From contig NZ_LMPT01000019.1 in NCBI RefSeq assembly GCF_001424425.1, forward strand, positions 857,372 to 921,371: a stretch of DNA of 64,000 nucleotides, read 5' to 3'. The position numbers and the translations under genes were made by a program. Source of the DNA: Acidovorax sp. Leaf191. GTDB lineage: Bacteria > Pseudomonadota > Gammaproteobacteria > Burkholderiales > Burkholderiaceae_C. Below are positions 18,002-28,120 of this stretch, piece by piece (positions within the stretch are counted from its first letter, which is position 1; each line of letters opens with the position of its first letter). The notes beneath the pieces are model-generated. The model did no database searches and was not told the DNA's origin. It worked only from the letters and a program-made list of their open reading frames with translations.

Positions 18002-19149
18002 GCGGTGCTCCTTGTCATGTCGGTGTTGCGCAGTGCATCGGCGGCCGCTGCGCGGCGCACCAGGTACATGCGGTATTGCTGCGGCCAGGTGGCATAGTCC
18101 TGATTGGCTCCCAGCGCCACCTCGGCATGCACAGGCCAGTTGGGGTTGTAGAGGGCCTCGCGCCCTACGGCGATCAGGTCGGCCTCTCGGGCCTGGAGAT
18201 AGCCTTCCGCCGTCTGCGGGTCGATGACCAGGCCGACGCCCATGACCTGCAGGCCCGTGGCCTCCCGCAGGCGCCCGGCCAGTTCGGCCCGGAACGTCAG
18301 GCTGTTGGAGACCGACTTGCCCTGCGTGGGGTAGCTCGAGATGCCGCCGCCGGAGGAGCAGTCGACCACGTCCACACCGCGGTCCTTCAGGCTGCGCAGC
18401 AAATCGACCATCTCCTCGAACTCCAGCCCGCCATCCGCCACGTCGGCCAGCGATACCCGCCAGAACAGGGGCTTGTCGTCGGGCCACTCGCGCCGGACGG
18501 CTTCGGCAACATCGAGGGCAAAGCGCATGCGGTGCAGCCCGAAGCGGTCGGTGCGCTGGTTGGCGATGGGAGACAGGAATTGGTGGATCAGGTAGCCGTG
18601 GGCGCCGTGGACTTCCAGGGCCTCGAAGCCCGCTTCGCGCGCGCGGCGCGCCGCATCGCCCCAGGAGCGCACCAATGCCTCGACCTGCCCGGTGTCCGGC
18701 TCCTTCGGTGTGGGCCAGCCGGGACCGACGGGCAATGCGCTGGGGCCCACCGCCTTCCACGGTGCCTCGCCACGCGCAGCATCCGCTTCGGTCAATGGCC
18801 CGTGGCCGTGCCACCATTTCTGCATGCCCGCCTTGCGGCCGGTGTGCCCGAGCTGGATCGCGGGCACAGCACCGTCGCGCCGCAGTGCATCGGCGATGCG
18901 CGCCAATGGCGCGATCTGGTCATCGTTCCACAGGCCGATATCGCCGTGGGTATTGCGCCCGCGCGCCTCCACGGCCGTGGATTCGACGAAGACGATGCCC
19001 GCGCCGCCCATGGCGAACCGTGCGAGGTGGGCCAGGTGCCAGTCCGTGGCCATGCCGTCCACACCGGTGGACTGCTGCATCGGGGGAATGACCACGCGAT
19101 TGCGCGCACGCATGCCGCGCAGTGTGTAGGGGGTGAAGAGTTGTGCCAT
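17998..19149 (-). CDS. NADH:flavin oxidoreductase, Old Yellow Enzyme family (YqjM-like)
   Basis: A 383-residue FMN-dependent ene-reductase-type TIM barrel. Substrate-binding residues are in HGAHGYLIHQFLSP near residue 170 (the His/His pair), with QLGHTGRKA near residue 100 and NQRTDRFG after the His pair. The redox-tuning Cys of YqjM-type enzymes is replaced (PPMQQSTGVDG), so the redox potential and specificity may differ. I start at the ATG 19149; the TTG six codons earlier is unlikely. In the island it could reduce an enone or a 2,4-dienoyl-CoA-like intermediate. Confidence 0.9.
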   Translation of the reverse strand: MAQLFTPYTLRGMRARNRVVIPPMQQSTGVDGMATDWHLAHLARFAMGGAGIVFVESTAVEARGRNTHGDIGLWNDDQIAPLARIADALRRDGAVPAIQLGHTGRKAGMQKWWHGHGPLTEADAARGEAPWKAVGPSALPVGPGWPTPKEPDTGQVEALVRSWGDAARRAREAGFEALEVHGAHGYLIHQFLSPIANQRTDRFGLHRMRFALDVAEAVRREWPDDKPLFWRVSLADVADGGLEFEEMVDLLRSLKDRGVDVVDCSSGGGISSYPTQGKSVSNSLTFRAELAGRLREATGLQVMGVGLVIDPQTAEGYLQAREADLIAVGREALYNPNWPVHAEVALGANQDYATWPQQYRMYLVRRAAAADALRNTDMTRSTA

Positions 19150-19167
19150 CGCAAGTGCCCGTGGCAA

Positions 19168-20406
19168 TCACTTCTTCGCCACGAAGTCGCAGCCGCCTTC
19201 CACCAGTGGGCGGAAGATCTGCTCGGCCGCAATGGGAGCGCCCACCTTGTAGAAGTCGTACTTGTACTTGGACTCGGCAGGTGCCTTGACCTCGATGGGG
19301 TAGACCGCGCGCATGACCTGGCCGTCTTCACGGATGGGCGCATTGAGCGTCATGAAGTCGTTGACGCGCGTGGCCTTCATCTTGGCGATCACGGCCGGGC
19401 CTGCGTCGGTGCCGCTCTCCTTCACCGCTCGCAGGTAGTGCGTCACCGCGCTGTACACCCCGGCGTTGGTGAACGTGGGTGGAACGCCGCCGTTGCTGCG
19501 TTCCATGAAGCGCTTGCTCCAGGCGCGCGTGGCCTCGTTCTGGTCCCAGTAGAAGGGCACGGTGATGTTCAGGCCCTGGGCCACGTCCAGGCCCATGGCG
19601 GTCACGCTGTTGATGGTCATGCCAAAGACACTGAGCGTCTGGCCGCCACGCGTGATGCGGAACTCGGCCGCCTGCTTGAGCGAGTTGGACAGGTCGAGGC
19701 CTGCGTTCAGGATCACGATGGCTTTGGCGCCGCTCGACTGCGCCTGCAGCAGATAGGACGAATAGTCGGTGGCGCCCAGCGGGTGCTTGACCGACCCCAC
19801 GACGCGGCCGCCCGCCGCCTGCACGAAGCGCGTGGCCTCCGCCTGCATCGCGGCGCCGAAGGCGTAGTCCACGGTGATGAAGAAGAAGTCCTTGATGCCC
19901 TTGTTGATCAGCAGCTGCACGCCCGCCTTGGGCATGGCGTAGCTGTCGTTGAGGAACTGGATGCTCATGGGCGAGCAGAACTTGCCCGTGAAGTCGGAGG
20001 AGATCGATCCGGAGATCAGATAGGGCTTCTGCTTTTCCTTCATGAAGGTCTGCACGCCCAGTGCGATCGACGATGCCGAGCCGCCGACGATGGTGTCCAC
20101 CTTGTCGGAATCGATCCACTTGCGTGCGGCTGCCAGGCCCACGTCGGGCTTGTTCTGGTCGTCCGTCGACACCAGTTCGATGGCCTTGCCGTTGACCTTG
20201 CCACCAAAGTCCTCGATGGCCATGCGCGCTGCCAGCACCGAGCCCGAGCCCCCCGCGCCAGAGTAGGGGCCGCTCACGTCGTTCATCACCCCGATGCGGA
20301 CCACGTCGTCCGAAATCTGGGCATGGGCTGCACCTGCTGCGAGCAGGAGCGCCGCGGCAACGGCCGCTGCGGCCTGGGGAGGTTGGCGGGTGGCTTGTTG
20401 GTTCAT
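19168..20406 (-). CDS. ABC transporter substrate-binding protein, LivK type (first)
   Basis: A 412-residue periplasmic binding protein with a signal peptide ending AAGAAHA before QISDDVVRIGVMNDVSGPYSG. The type-1 periplasmic fold is shown by AARMAIEDFGGKVNGK and DTIVGGSASSIALGVQ. The ATG at 20406 is preceded by GGAGACAGAC. It is a tandem duplicate of the next gene, with roughly 80% identical residues by eye and DNA stretches of 65 and 74 bp identical between them. It delivers a ligand to LivHMGF encoded downstream. Confidence 0.93.
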   Translation of the reverse strand: MNQQATRQPPQAAAAVAAALLLAAGAAHAQISDDVVRIGVMNDVSGPYSGAGGSGSVLAARMAIEDFGGKVNGKAIELVSTDDQNKPDVGLAAARKWIDSDKVDTIVGGSASSIALGVQTFMKEKQKPYLISGSISSDFTGKFCSPMSIQFLNDSYAMPKAGVQLLINKGIKDFFFITVDYAFGAAMQAEATRFVQAAGGRVVGSVKHPLGATDYSSYLLQAQSSGAKAIVILNAGLDLSNSLKQAAEFRITRGGQTLSVFGMTINSVTAMGLDVAQGLNITVPFYWDQNEATRAWSKRFMERSNGGVPPTFTNAGVYSAVTHYLRAVKESGTDAGPAVIAKMKATRVNDFMTLNAPIREDGQVMRAVYPIEVKAPAESKYKYDFYKVGAPIAAEQIFRPLVEGGCDFVAKK

Positions 20407-20438
20407 GTCTGTCTCCGGTTTCATTGTTATGGGGTGAT

Positions 20439-21674
20439 TCACTTCTTCACGAAGTCGCAGCCGCCTTCGCTCAGCGGCCTGAAGATCTGCTCCGCAGGGA
20501 TGGCAGCGCCCACCTTGTAGAAGTCGTATTTGCCCTTGGACTCTGCGGGTGTCTTGACCTCCACCGGGTAGACGGCGCGCATGACCTGGCCGTCTTCGCG
20601 GATGGGGGCGTTCTGCGTCATGAAGTCATTGACGCGGGTGGCTTTCATCTGGGCGACCACCTTGGGGCCGTCGTCCGTGCCGGCGTCCTTCACCGCCTTC
20701 AGGTAGTGCTGAACGGCGCTGTAGACGCTGGCCTGGATGTAGGTGGGCACTGCGCCGCCGCTGCTGCGCTCCATGAAGCGCTTGCTCCAGGCGCGGGTCG
20801 CATCGGTCTGGTCCCAGTAGAAGGGTACGGTGATGTTCAGGCCCTGGGCCACGTCCAGGCCCATGGCGGTCACGCTGTTGATGGTCATGCCGAAGACGCT
20901 CAGGGCCTGGCCGCCGCGCGTGATGCGGAACTCGGCCGCCTGCTTGAGCGAGTTGGACAGGTCGAGGCCTGCGTTCAGGATCACGATGGCCTTGGCGCCG
21001 CTCGACTGGGCCTGCAGCAGATAGGACGAATAGTCAGTGGCGCCCAGCGGGTGCTTGACCGACCCGACCACCCGGCCGCCAGCCGCCTGGATGAAGCGCG
21101 TGGCTTCGGCTTGCAGGGCCGCGCCGAACGCATAGTCGACGGTGATGAAGTAGAAGTCCTTGATGCCCTTGTTGACCAGGAGCTGCACGCCCGCCTTGGG
21201 CAGCGCGTAGCTGTCGTTGAGGAACTGCACGCTCATCGGAGAGCAGAACTTGCCCGTGAAATCCGACGAGATCGTGCCTGCCAGCAGGTAGGGCTTTTGC
21301 TTTTCCTTCATCAGCGTCTGCACGCCGAAGGCGATGGACGTGGCCGAGCCTCCCACGATGGTGTCGACTTTCTCGGTGTCCAGCCACTTGCGCGCCGCGT
21401 TCAGTCCCACGTCGGGCTTGTTCTGGTCGTCCACGGTCACCAGCTCGATGGCCTTGCCGTTGACCTTGCCCCCGAAGTCCTCGATGGCCATGCGTGCGGC
21501 CAGCACCGATCCCGGGCCGCCGTTGCCGGAGTACGGGCCGCTCATGTCGTTCATGATGCCGATGCGCACCACGTCGTCCGAAATCTGGGCCTGGGCCGCG
21601 GCTGCGCCCAGGAGCAGTGCGGTGGCTGTGAAGCCGGCCCGCAGGCCGGTGGTGAAGGTCGCCTTGCTGGTCAT
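20439..21674 (-). CDS. ABC transporter substrate-binding protein, LivK type (second)
   Basis: A 411-residue paralogue of the previous protein, with a signal peptide ending GAAAAQA before QISDDVVRIG. The main differences cluster in the signal peptide and in scattered surface positions (for example DMSGPYSGNGG). The ATG at 21674 follows GGAGACAACC. A gap of 32 bases separates the two copies. Two binding proteins for one permease would broaden the ligand range, for example stereoisomers or chain-length variants; this is inference. Confidence 0.93.
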   Translation of the reverse strand: MTSKATFTTGLRAGFTATALLLGAAAAQAQISDDVVRIGIMNDMSGPYSGNGGPGSVLAARMAIEDFGGKVNGKAIELVTVDDQNKPDVGLNAARKWLDTEKVDTIVGGSATSIAFGVQTLMKEKQKPYLLAGTISSDFTGKFCSPMSVQFLNDSYALPKAGVQLLVNKGIKDFYFITVDYAFGAALQAEATRFIQAAGGRVVGSVKHPLGATDYSSYLLQAQSSGAKAIVILNAGLDLSNSLKQAAEFRITRGGQALSVFGMTINSVTAMGLDVAQGLNITVPFYWDQTDATRAWSKRFMERSSGGAVPTYIQASVYSAVQHYLKAVKDAGTDDGPKVVAQMKATRVNDFMTQNAPIREDGQVMRAVYPVEVKTPAESKGKYDFYKVGAAIPAEQIFRPLSEGGCDFVKK

Positions 21675-21735
21675 GGTTGTCTCCGGTGTCGTTGGTGTTG
21701 GAAAAGGGGGGCGGAACGGGCTCGATGCGGGTACG

Positions 21736-24075
21736 TCAGGCCCTGGGGTTGCCGGAAGGCAGGGCCAGGATCTGCTTGGCGAGGATGTTTCGCTGTATTT
21801 CGTTGGAGCCGCCGAAGATCGCGGGCATGCGCGAGTCGAGGTACTGGCCCATCACGTCCGTGGCGATGCCGTCGATCACCACGTCGTCCATCTGTGCGCC
21901 CTGGTCCCCGGCCAGTTGCACCAGCTCGTCGGCGATGCGCTGGTAGGTCTCGGTGCCCCAGACCTTGAGGTAGGACACGTCCGGGCCCAGCTCTTCGCCG
22001 CCGCGCAGGCGACCCATGAAGAGCTCGAACGCGGATTTCAGGTCGCGCACGTCGAGCACCAGCTGGGCATAGCGGTCGCGGAAGTCGGCCTGCTCCAGCG
22101 CGTGAGTGGCTTCGGCCAGGCGGTCGAGCTGGGCCAGGGCCCCCTCGCACTGGCGCGGCGTGCCGAAGAAGATGCGCTCTTCGCGCAGGAACGAGTTGGC
22201 GACGTTCCAGCCGTCATCGATGCGGCCGACCACGTTGGCCACCGGCACGCGCACGTTGTCGAAGAACACCTCGCTGAATTCGCCCTCGCCCTTGAGGTTG
22301 ACGATGGGGCGCACCTTCACGCCCGGTGTCTTGAGGTCGATCAGCAAGAACGTGATGCCGCGTTGCTTGGCGCTTTCGGAATTGCTGGTGCGCACCAGGG
22401 CGAACATCCAGTCTGCGCCGGGGCCCAGCGTGGTCCAGATCTTCTGGCCGTTGACGACGAGATCGTCGCCATCGCGGTCGGCGCGCGTGCGCAGGTTGGC
22501 CAGGTCCGATCCGGCGTTGGGCTCGGAGTAGCCCTGGCACCACATGGTTTCGCCGCTGAGCACGCGGGGCAGGTGGTGGCTGATCTGCTCCGGCGTGCCG
22601 TGCATCAGCAGCAGCTTGCCGATGGCCAGGCCGTGGTCGGGAATGCGCGCGCAGCCGTGGCGTGCCATCTCTTCGGCATAGATCACCTGCTTGGTGGGCG
22701 ACAGGCCCATGCCGCCGTGCGACCGGGGCCAGGAAGGCGCGAGCCACCCTTTTTTGGACAGTGCCTGGTACCAGTCGGCAATGTCTGCGTAGTAGGCGCG
22801 CTTTTTCATGAAGCGCTTCTCGGGCGGGTAGTTGGCGGCGATCCAGTCGGCCAGCACGTGGCGGAATTGGTCGTCGGGCAGATCGTCCACGTCCGCGGCG
22901 TCCACCGTTGCCGTGCCCCCGTTGCCCGTGGCCGCGCGCGTGCGGCCTGTCGTTTGCAGCGCATCCAGGAACTGGCCCCGCTGCCACAGCGGATTGCCCA
23001 GCCATGCCGAGAGCGTGAGTGCGCGCTTGAGGCACAGGCCGATGTCGGTTTCGTCGGCGATGCCCATGCCGCCGTGCAGGTGGATGGCCGCCTTGCCCAC
23101 CAGCAGGGCCGCGCTGCCGGCACGGGCCCGCGCGGCGCGCAGGGACTGCGTACGCAGCGCGGGATCGGTGGCCCGGTCCCAGTCGAGCAGGGCGTTCTCG
23201 GCCGACGCGCGCGCCAGCTGGCATTGGATCCACATGTCGACCATGCGGTGCTGCAGAGCCTGGAAGGAGGCGATGGGTTTGCCGAACTGGATCCGCTGGG
23301 AGGTGTAGGCGACGGTGTCCTTGAGCGCGCGCTCGGCCACGCCCACCAGTTCGAACGCCGATGCCAGGCGCGCCAGTTCAATCGCCTGGGCCACCGCGCT
23401 GCGCACGCCGTCGCCCGCCGCAACCAAGGCGTCCGCAGGCAGGGTTGCGTCTGCGAAGTCCAGCGCGCCGAAATCGGTCCCGTCCACGGTCCGGGTATTG
23501 AGCACGGAAAGCCCCTTGGTGCCCGACGCGATCCAGAACAGCGCTGGCGCGCCCTCATGCAGGGCGTAGACCAGAAAGCCATCGGCTGCGCCGGCCAGGG
23601 GAACGAAGCGCTTTTGCGCGCCCCGCAGCATCCACCCGTCGCCCTGGCGCTGCGCCAGCAGCTGGGTCGCGCCCAGGTCGGGGGCTCCGGCGGCCTCCTG
23701 CCAGGCCAGCGCACAGAGCGTTCTGCCGGCGCACACATGCTCCAGCAACTGCCGGGCGCGCGCGCAGTCCGGTGCCAGTGGAACGAGTGCCTGCACCACC
23801 AGCAATCCGCTGGCCACGAAGGGCTCCGGCACCAGGCCATGGCCCAGCTCCGCCGCGATGACCATGGCTTCGGCCGGGCCCAGGCCGTGGCCGCCCAGCG
23901 CCTCCGGCACGAGCACGCCGAGCCATCCTGCCTCGGCCATGTCCTGCCAGACGGCCCGGTCGAAGGGGACGGATTGCTCGCGCAGGCGGCGCACCCGCGC
24001 AGGCGCGGGCTTGCGCTTAAGGAAGTCTTGCACGCTGTCGCGCAGCATGCTCTGTGTTTCGTCGAAAGTGGTCAT
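21736..24075 (-). CDS. Fused double acyl-CoA dehydrogenase
   Basis: A 779-residue protein with two complete acyl-CoA dehydrogenase modules, about twice the family length. Residues 1-370 resemble the beta-type protein at 5714 (shared [18 protein letters not shown] and [14 protein letters not shown]). A Gly/Thr/Asp-rich linker of about 25 residues follows. Residues 400-779 resemble the alpha-type protein at 4526 ([36 protein letters not shown]). I chose the ATG at 24075; a TTG three codons earlier is less likely. FadE34 of Mycobacterium is a known fused acyl-CoA dehydrogenase. It would desaturate a bulky or ring-bearing acyl-CoA and pass electrons to EtfAB. Confidence 0.92.
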   Translation of the reverse strand: MTTFDETQSMLRDSVQDFLKRKPAPARVRRLREQSVPFDRAVWQDMAEAGWLGVLVPEALGGHGLGPAEAMVIAAELGHGLVPEPFVASGLLVVQALVPLAPDCARARQLLEHVCAGRTLCALAWQEAAGAPDLGATQLLAQRQGDGWMLRGAQKRFVPLAGAADGFLVYALHEGAPALFWIASGTKGLSVLNTRTVDGTDFGALDFADATLPADALVAAGDGVRSAVAQAIELARLASAFELVGVAERALKDTVAYTSQRIQFGKPIASFQALQHRMVDMWIQCQLARASAENALLDWDRATDPALRTQSLRAARARAGSAALLVGKAAIHLHGGMGIADETDIGLCLKRALTLSAWLGNPLWQRGQFLDALQTTGRTRAATGNGGTATVDAADVDDLPDDQFRHVLADWIAANYPPEKRFMKKRAYYADIADWYQALSKKGWLAPSWPRSHGGMGLSPTKQVIYAEEMARHGCARIPDHGLAIGKLLLMHGTPEQISHHLPRVLSGETMWCQGYSEPNAGSDLANLRTRADRDGDDLVVNGQKIWTTLGPGADWMFALVRTSNSESAKQRGITFLLIDLKTPGVKVRPIVNLKGEGEFSEVFFDNVRVPVANVVGRIDDGWNVANSFLREERIFFGTPRQCEGALAQLDRLAEATHALEQADFRDRYAQLVLDVRDLKSAFELFMGRLRGGEELGPDVSYLKVWGTETYQRIADELVQLAGDQGAQMDDVVIDGIATDVMGQYLDSRMPAIFGGSNEIQRNILAKQILALPSGNPRA

Positions 24076-24111
24076 GGGGTCCAAAGTCGTTCCGGGGCTG
24101 GCCTTGTGTGC

Positions 24112-25758
24112 TCAGGCCTTGTCGGTGGGGAGGGTGTGGGCGCGGAACTGTTCGCGCAGCTTGAGTTTTTGCAGCTTGCCGGTGGCGGTGTGCGGCAGCG
24201 TGTCCACGAAGACCACGTCATCGGGCATCCACCACTTGGCGACCTTGCCGTCCATGAAGGCCAGGATGTCTTCGCGCGTACTGGTCTGCCCGGCCTTGGG
24301 AACGATCAGCAGCAGCGGCCGCTCCTGCCAGCGCGAGTGCGCCACGCCGATGACGGCGGCTTCCTGCACGGCCGGGTGGCCCATGGCCGCGTTCTCCAGA
24401 TCGATGGACGAAATCCATTCGCCGCCGGACTTGATCACGTCCTTGGAGCGGTCCGTGATCTGCACGAAGCCATCGGCATCCAGCGTGGCCACGTCGCCCG
24501 TGGCGAACCAGCCGTCGGCGTCCAGCACGCTGCCGCCTTCCGCGCGGTAGTAGCCGCTGGCCACCCACGGACCCCGGGCCTTGAGGTCGCCGAAGGCCTT
24601 GCCGTCGTGCGGCAGGGGCTGGCCGTCTTCGCCGAAGATTTCCAGGTCGACGCCGTAGATGGCCCGGCCCTGCTTGGCCTGCAGGTCGAAGCGCTGCTCC
24701 AGGTCTATTGCGCGGTGCTTGTCGAGCAGCGTGCCGATGCTGGCCAGGGGGCTGGTCTCGGACATGCCCCAGGCGTGGATCACGAAGGCACCCAGCAGCC
24801 GCTCGAACTTCTCGATCATCGCGCGCGGGCAGGCCGAGCCGCCGACCACCACGCGCTGCAGGTGGACGTCGGACAGGTTCAGCGCGTCGCGGTGGCGCTC
24901 GATGTAGTCGAACAGGCCCAGCCACACCGTGGGGACACCGAGCGAGAAGTTGCAGCGCTCTTCGCGCAGCAGGCGGTAGATGTTCTCGCCCGCGAGGTGG
25001 GGGCCGGGCAGCACCAGCTTGGCGCCGCACATGGCGCCGGCGTAGGGGATGCCCCAGGCATTGACGTGGAACAACGGCACGACCAGCAGCACACTGTCGC
25101 GGGCCGACAGGCCCAGGCCGTCGGTGGTGCAGGCGGTGAAGGAGTGCAGCACCGTGGAGCGGTGGCTGTACAGCACGCCCTTGGGGTTGCCGGTGGTGCC
25201 CGAGGTGTAGCACAGCGAAGAGGCGGTGTTCTCATCGAAGCGCGGCCACGAGTAGTCGGGCGATGCGGCCTCGACCAGGTCCTCGTAGCACATCAGGTTC
25301 GGCAGGTTGACCGCGGGCATCTGGTCGCGCCGGCACATCGCGATGAAACCCTTGGCGTGCAGCAGTTGCGGCGCCAGGTCTGCGAGCAGCTGCGCGAGGC
25401 TGGTGTCGAAGAACACGTAGCCGTCCTCGGCGTGGTTCAGGATGTAGGCGATCTGCTCCGGGAACAGGCGGGGGTTGACCGTGTGCAGGATGGCCTGCAT
25501 GCCCGAGACGCCGAAGTACAGCTCCACATGGCGGTGGGTGTTCCATGCCAGGGTGGCCACGCGGTCGCCTGCCGCCACGCCCAGGGCGGTGAGCGCGTTG
25601 GCCAGGCGCTTTGCGCGTTGCTGCACTTCGCGCCAGTTGCTGCGGTGGGTGCTGCCGTCCACGAGGTGCGAGACGATCTCGCGGTCGCCGTGGAACGCGG
25701 CTGCGTGGTCGAGCACCCCGGACAGCAGGAGTTGGTGTTGTTGCATCAGGCCTTGCAT
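24112..25758 (-). CDS. AMP-forming acyl-CoA ligase (second copy)
   Basis: A 548-residue ANL-family ligase of the long/medium-chain fatty-acyl-CoA synthetase type. Motifs are [19 protein letters not shown] near residue 190, [10 protein letters not shown] near residue 325, GYYRAEGG and [15 protein letters not shown] near 415-430, and the catalytic Lys region [13 protein letters not shown] at the end. The ATG at 25758 has AAGGAG seven bases upstream; the longer reading from 25821 lacks such a site. It lies between the fused dehydrogenase and an SDR. It is only distantly similar to the ligase at 6901, so two different acids, or two stages of the pathway, may be activated. Confidence 0.93.
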   Translation of the reverse strand: MQGLMQQHQLLLSGVLDHAAAFHGDREIVSHLVDGSTHRSNWREVQQRAKRLANALTALGVAAGDRVATLAWNTHRHVELYFGVSGMQAILHTVNPRLFPEQIAYILNHAEDGYVFFDTSLAQLLADLAPQLLHAKGFIAMCRRDQMPAVNLPNLMCYEDLVEAASPDYSWPRFDENTASSLCYTSGTTGNPKGVLYSHRSTVLHSFTACTTDGLGLSARDSVLLVVPLFHVNAWGIPYAGAMCGAKLVLPGPHLAGENIYRLLREERCNFSLGVPTVWLGLFDYIERHRDALNLSDVHLQRVVVGGSACPRAMIEKFERLLGAFVIHAWGMSETSPLASIGTLLDKHRAIDLEQRFDLQAKQGRAIYGVDLEIFGEDGQPLPHDGKAFGDLKARGPWVASGYYRAEGGSVLDADGWFATGDVATLDADGFVQITDRSKDVIKSGGEWISSIDLENAAMGHPAVQEAAVIGVAHSRWQERPLLLIVPKAGQTSTREDILAFMDGKVAKWWMPDDVVFVDTLPHTATGKLQKLKLREQFRAHTLPTDKA

Positions 25759-25801
25759 GGGCTTTCTCCTTGAGGCGCGGTGGTAGTGAGGACTGGGGCC
25801 A

Positions 25802-26584
25802 TCAGTGGTAGCTGCGGCCACCGTCGACGGCGAGCACGATGCCGGTCACGAACGAGGATTCGGCGCTGCTCAGGTAGAGCGCCGCCATGGCGATTTCCTG
25901 CGGTTCGCCGATGCGCTCCAGCGCATAGCGCGGGCCCACCTGGGCGCGCAGTTCATCGGCGCTGTAGCCGCCGCGCACCATGGGCGTGTCGACGGCGCCC
26001 GGGCAGATGGTGTTCACGCGCACCAGCGGGGCCCATTCCATCGCGATGCTTTTGGAAAACGCGATCACCCCGGCTTTCGATGCGGCATAGGCGCTGCGCT
26101 GCTTGAACGGCTGCAGCCCCTGCCCGGAGGAAAGATTCACGATGGTGGCGGCGCCGGCCGCACGCAGCGCGGGCAGTGCAGCCCGGCAGACGTTGAAGGT
26201 GCCGGTGAGGTTGACGTCGATCACCCGCTTCCAGTCCTGCAGCGAGACGGCATCGGCCCAGTCGGTGTTGGCGATGCCGGCTGCGTTGACCAGGCCGTCG
26301 AGGCCGCCGAACTTGTCGGCGGCTTGCTGAACCGCGCGCTCCACGGCCTGCGGATCGGTGATGTCGGCCTCACAGGCCAGCCAGCGCGAGGCCTCTCCGG
26401 GCAAGTCGGCGGGGCGCTGCAGGTCGAGCGCCGCCACCTGCGCCCCAGCGCGCAGGAACAGTTCAGCGATCGCCCGCCCGATGCCGGACGCCGCTCCCGT
26501 CACTAGCACGCGCCGGCCTGCGAGGCGGCCAGACAGCTGTCCGTCAGCGGGGGTGAAGGGAGGATGGGAGGTGTTGGATGTCAT
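25802..26584 (-). CDS. SDR-family oxidoreductase
   Basis: A 260-residue SDR with TGAASGIGRA, VAALDLQRP (Asp after beta-2), NAAGIANTDW in place of NNAG, NLSSGQGLQ (Ser) and YAASK. The 20-residue N-terminal extension is unstructured-looking. There is no clear Shine-Dalgarno before the ATG at 26584, and operator O5 begins 25 bases upstream, so this gene may head a transcription unit that continues through the ligase, fused dehydrogenase and transporter genes. The predicted role is NAD-linked alcohol oxidation. Confidence 0.91.
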   Translation of the reverse strand: MTSNTSHPPFTPADGQLSGRLAGRRVLVTGAASGIGRAIAELFLRAGAQVAALDLQRPADLPGEASRWLACEADITDPQAVERAVQQAADKFGGLDGLVNAAGIANTDWADAVSLQDWKRVIDVNLTGTFNVCRAALPALRAAGAATIVNLSSGQGLQPFKQRSAYAASKAGVIAFSKSIAMEWAPLVRVNTICPGAVDTPMVRGGYSADELRAQVGPRYALERIGEPQEIAMAALYLSSAESSFVTGIVLAVDGGRSYH

Positions 26585-26608
26585 GGAATGGTGGAATGCT
26601 GAAATGGG

Positions 26609-26626
26609 TTACCAGTCGGCAGGTAA
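26609..26626. promoter_or_regulatory. TetR-type operator O5
   Basis: TTACCAGTCGGCAGGTAA lies between the second TetR gene and the SDR start at 26584. It differs from O1 at one position, and it is the best match among the seven sites. It suggests an internal repressed promoter in the long minus-strand train. Confidence 0.72.
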
Positions 26627-26669
26627 ATCGATGGGTTAAAAAAGGGGGTGAGGTTCTGCGCGCCGTGGG

Positions 26670-27305
26670 TTATGCCGAAGCGGCACCCTTGTCGATGACC
26701 AGCCCGTGCAAAAGCATGTCCACGAACTGCTGCATGACCTCGACCGCGCTGAGCTTGCCGTCGGGCCGGTGCCACCGTGGCATCTGGTTGAGCGCGGACA
26801 GCAGGAAGCGGCCGGCCATGGCGGGATCGACCGCGCGCATCTCGCCCGCGGCGATGCCCTCGGCGATGCATTGGCGCAGCAGGCCTTCGTAGGAGTCGCG
26901 CAGCTTGAGCGCCACCATGCGTTGACCGCCGGTGGCGGCCTGCCAGAAGGCGTTGGAGCCCGCGATCCACCGGTCGCGCCCATGGTCCTGCACATGGGCC
27001 GAGGCTTCCATGAAGGCCCGCACACGCGCCGTGGGCCCCTTGGCCTGGGCCACGGCGGCCGCGACCTGGTCGTGCAGCAGCTGGATCGACTCCAGCACGA
27101 TGCGCTCGTACAGCGCATCCTTGTTCGGAAAGTAGTAGTACAGCGCAGCCTTGGTGATGCTGGCTGCCTCCGCGATGTCGCGCAGCGAGGTACGGTCGTA
27201 GCCGTGCTGCGCGAACAGGCGCCGCGCGATGGCCAGCAGCTGGGTCTCGCGCGAGTCCAGCGGATCGGGGGCTTGCGCGGTGGCGGCAGGTTTGGCTTGC
27301 ATCAT
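26670..27305 (-). CDS. TetR/AcrR family transcriptional regulator (second copy)
   Basis: A 211-residue TetR-family repressor. The HTH reads TSLRDIAEAASITKAALYYYF near residues 38-60, and the FPNKDALYERIVLESIQLL stretch matches the first TetR. The ligand domain also aligns along its length (ARVRAFMEASAHVQDHGRDRW versus the corresponding region of the first copy), but this copy lacks the Ala/Pro/Lys-rich tail. It lies 21 bases downstream of a crotonase gene, inside the regulon it probably controls. The two repressors probably recognise the same operators and may respond to different CoA intermediates. Confidence 0.92.
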   Translation of the reverse strand: MMQAKPAATAQAPDPLDSRETQLLAIARRLFAQHGYDRTSLRDIAEAASITKAALYYYFPNKDALYERIVLESIQLLHDQVAAAVAQAKGPTARVRAFMEASAHVQDHGRDRWIAGSNAFWQAATGGQRMVALKLRDSYEGLLRQCIAEGIAAGEMRAVDPAMAGRFLLSALNQMPRWHRPDGKLSAVEVMQQFVDMLLHGLVIDKGAASA

Positions 27306-27326
27306 GGGCCTGAGCGTTGAGGTGGG

Positions 27327-28100
27327 TCAGCGGCCTTGGTAGACCGGCTGGCGTTTTTCCAGGAAGGCCATCTGGGCTTCGCGGGCGTCCTCGGTCTTGG
27401 ACAGCGCCACGGTGTTGCCCTGTTCGTAGCGGTACGCTTCGCGCGCCGGCATGGCCAGGGTCATGCGGGCGGCCTCCTTGGCCAGGCGCAGTGCGACCGG
27501 GCTCTTGGCGGCGATCTCGCGGGCGATGCCCATGGCATAGGGCATGAGTTCGGCGGCGGGCAGGCAGGCCTCGATCAGGCCCAGCCGGTACAGCTCCTGC
27601 GCAGAGACCTGCATGCCGGTGTAGAACATGCGGCGTGCGCGCGACTGGCTGAAGTACCGCTGCAAAAAGGTCACGCCACCGGCCAGGCCGACGTTGATCT
27701 CGGGCATGGACACGTAGGCGTCTTCCGAGGCGACCCAGATGTCGGCCCCCATCACCAGGCCGAATCCCGCGCCCAGGGCGGGGCCGTTGATGGCGGCGAT
27801 GATGGGCTTGGCGCATTCGACCATGGCGTAGTGGCATTCCCGCGTGAGGCGGTTGTGGCGGCCGTAGGCGCCAGGCGTGCCTGCGAGGTGGGGGCGCTCG
27901 CGGATGTCGGCGCCGGCGGAGAACGCCTTGCCTGCACCCCTGATCACGATGCACGCCACCTCGGCCATGTCGCTCAGCGTGTCGAAGCACTCGATGATCT
28001 CGGCCCGCAACTCGGCATTCTGGGCGTTGACCGGTGGACGGTTCAGCGTGACGACGGCGATGGCGTCCTCGATCTGCAGTTGCAGGTGCTGGAATTGCAT
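27327..28100 (-). CDS. Enoyl-CoA hydratase/isomerase (crotonase) family protein (second)
   Basis: A 257-residue crotonase-fold enzyme. GAGKAFSAGADIRE and NGPALGAGFGLVM form the oxyanion hole. As in the crotonase at 12036, the first catalytic Glu is Gly (GAGFGLV), while the second remains (MPEINVG). The ATG at 28100 has AAAGGA upstream; a GTG six codons earlier is less likely. It shares the C-terminal pattern (TEDAREAQMAFLEKRQPVYQGR compared with TEDSREAMRAFAEKRPPVFQGR) with the other copy, so the two are paralogues that probably act on related CoA esters. Confidence 0.91.
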   Translation of the reverse strand: MQFQHLQLQIEDAIAVVTLNRPPVNAQNAELRAEIIECFDTLSDMAEVACIVIRGAGKAFSAGADIRERPHLAGTPGAYGRHNRLTRECHYAMVECAKPIIAAINGPALGAGFGLVMGADIWVASEDAYVSMPEINVGLAGGVTFLQRYFSQSRARRMFYTGMQVSAQELYRLGLIEACLPAAELMPYAMGIAREIAAKSPVALRLAKEAARMTLAMPAREAYRYEQGNTVALSKTEDAREAQMAFLEKRQPVYQGR

Positions 28101-28120
28101 GGTGGGGATTCCTTTCACGT

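Noticed and set aside
17111..18817. Long open frame extending the SMP-30 gene upstream
   Set aside because: The upstream part is the flavin oxidoreductase gene in another frame; AAGGAG and the family start both point to 18001.
21334..25773. A 1479-codon plus-strand open frame opposite the binding protein, dehydrogenase and ligase genes
   Set aside because: It is antisense shadow coding of a GC-rich strand: Ala/Gly/His/Val-rich, without family motifs or a ribosome site.
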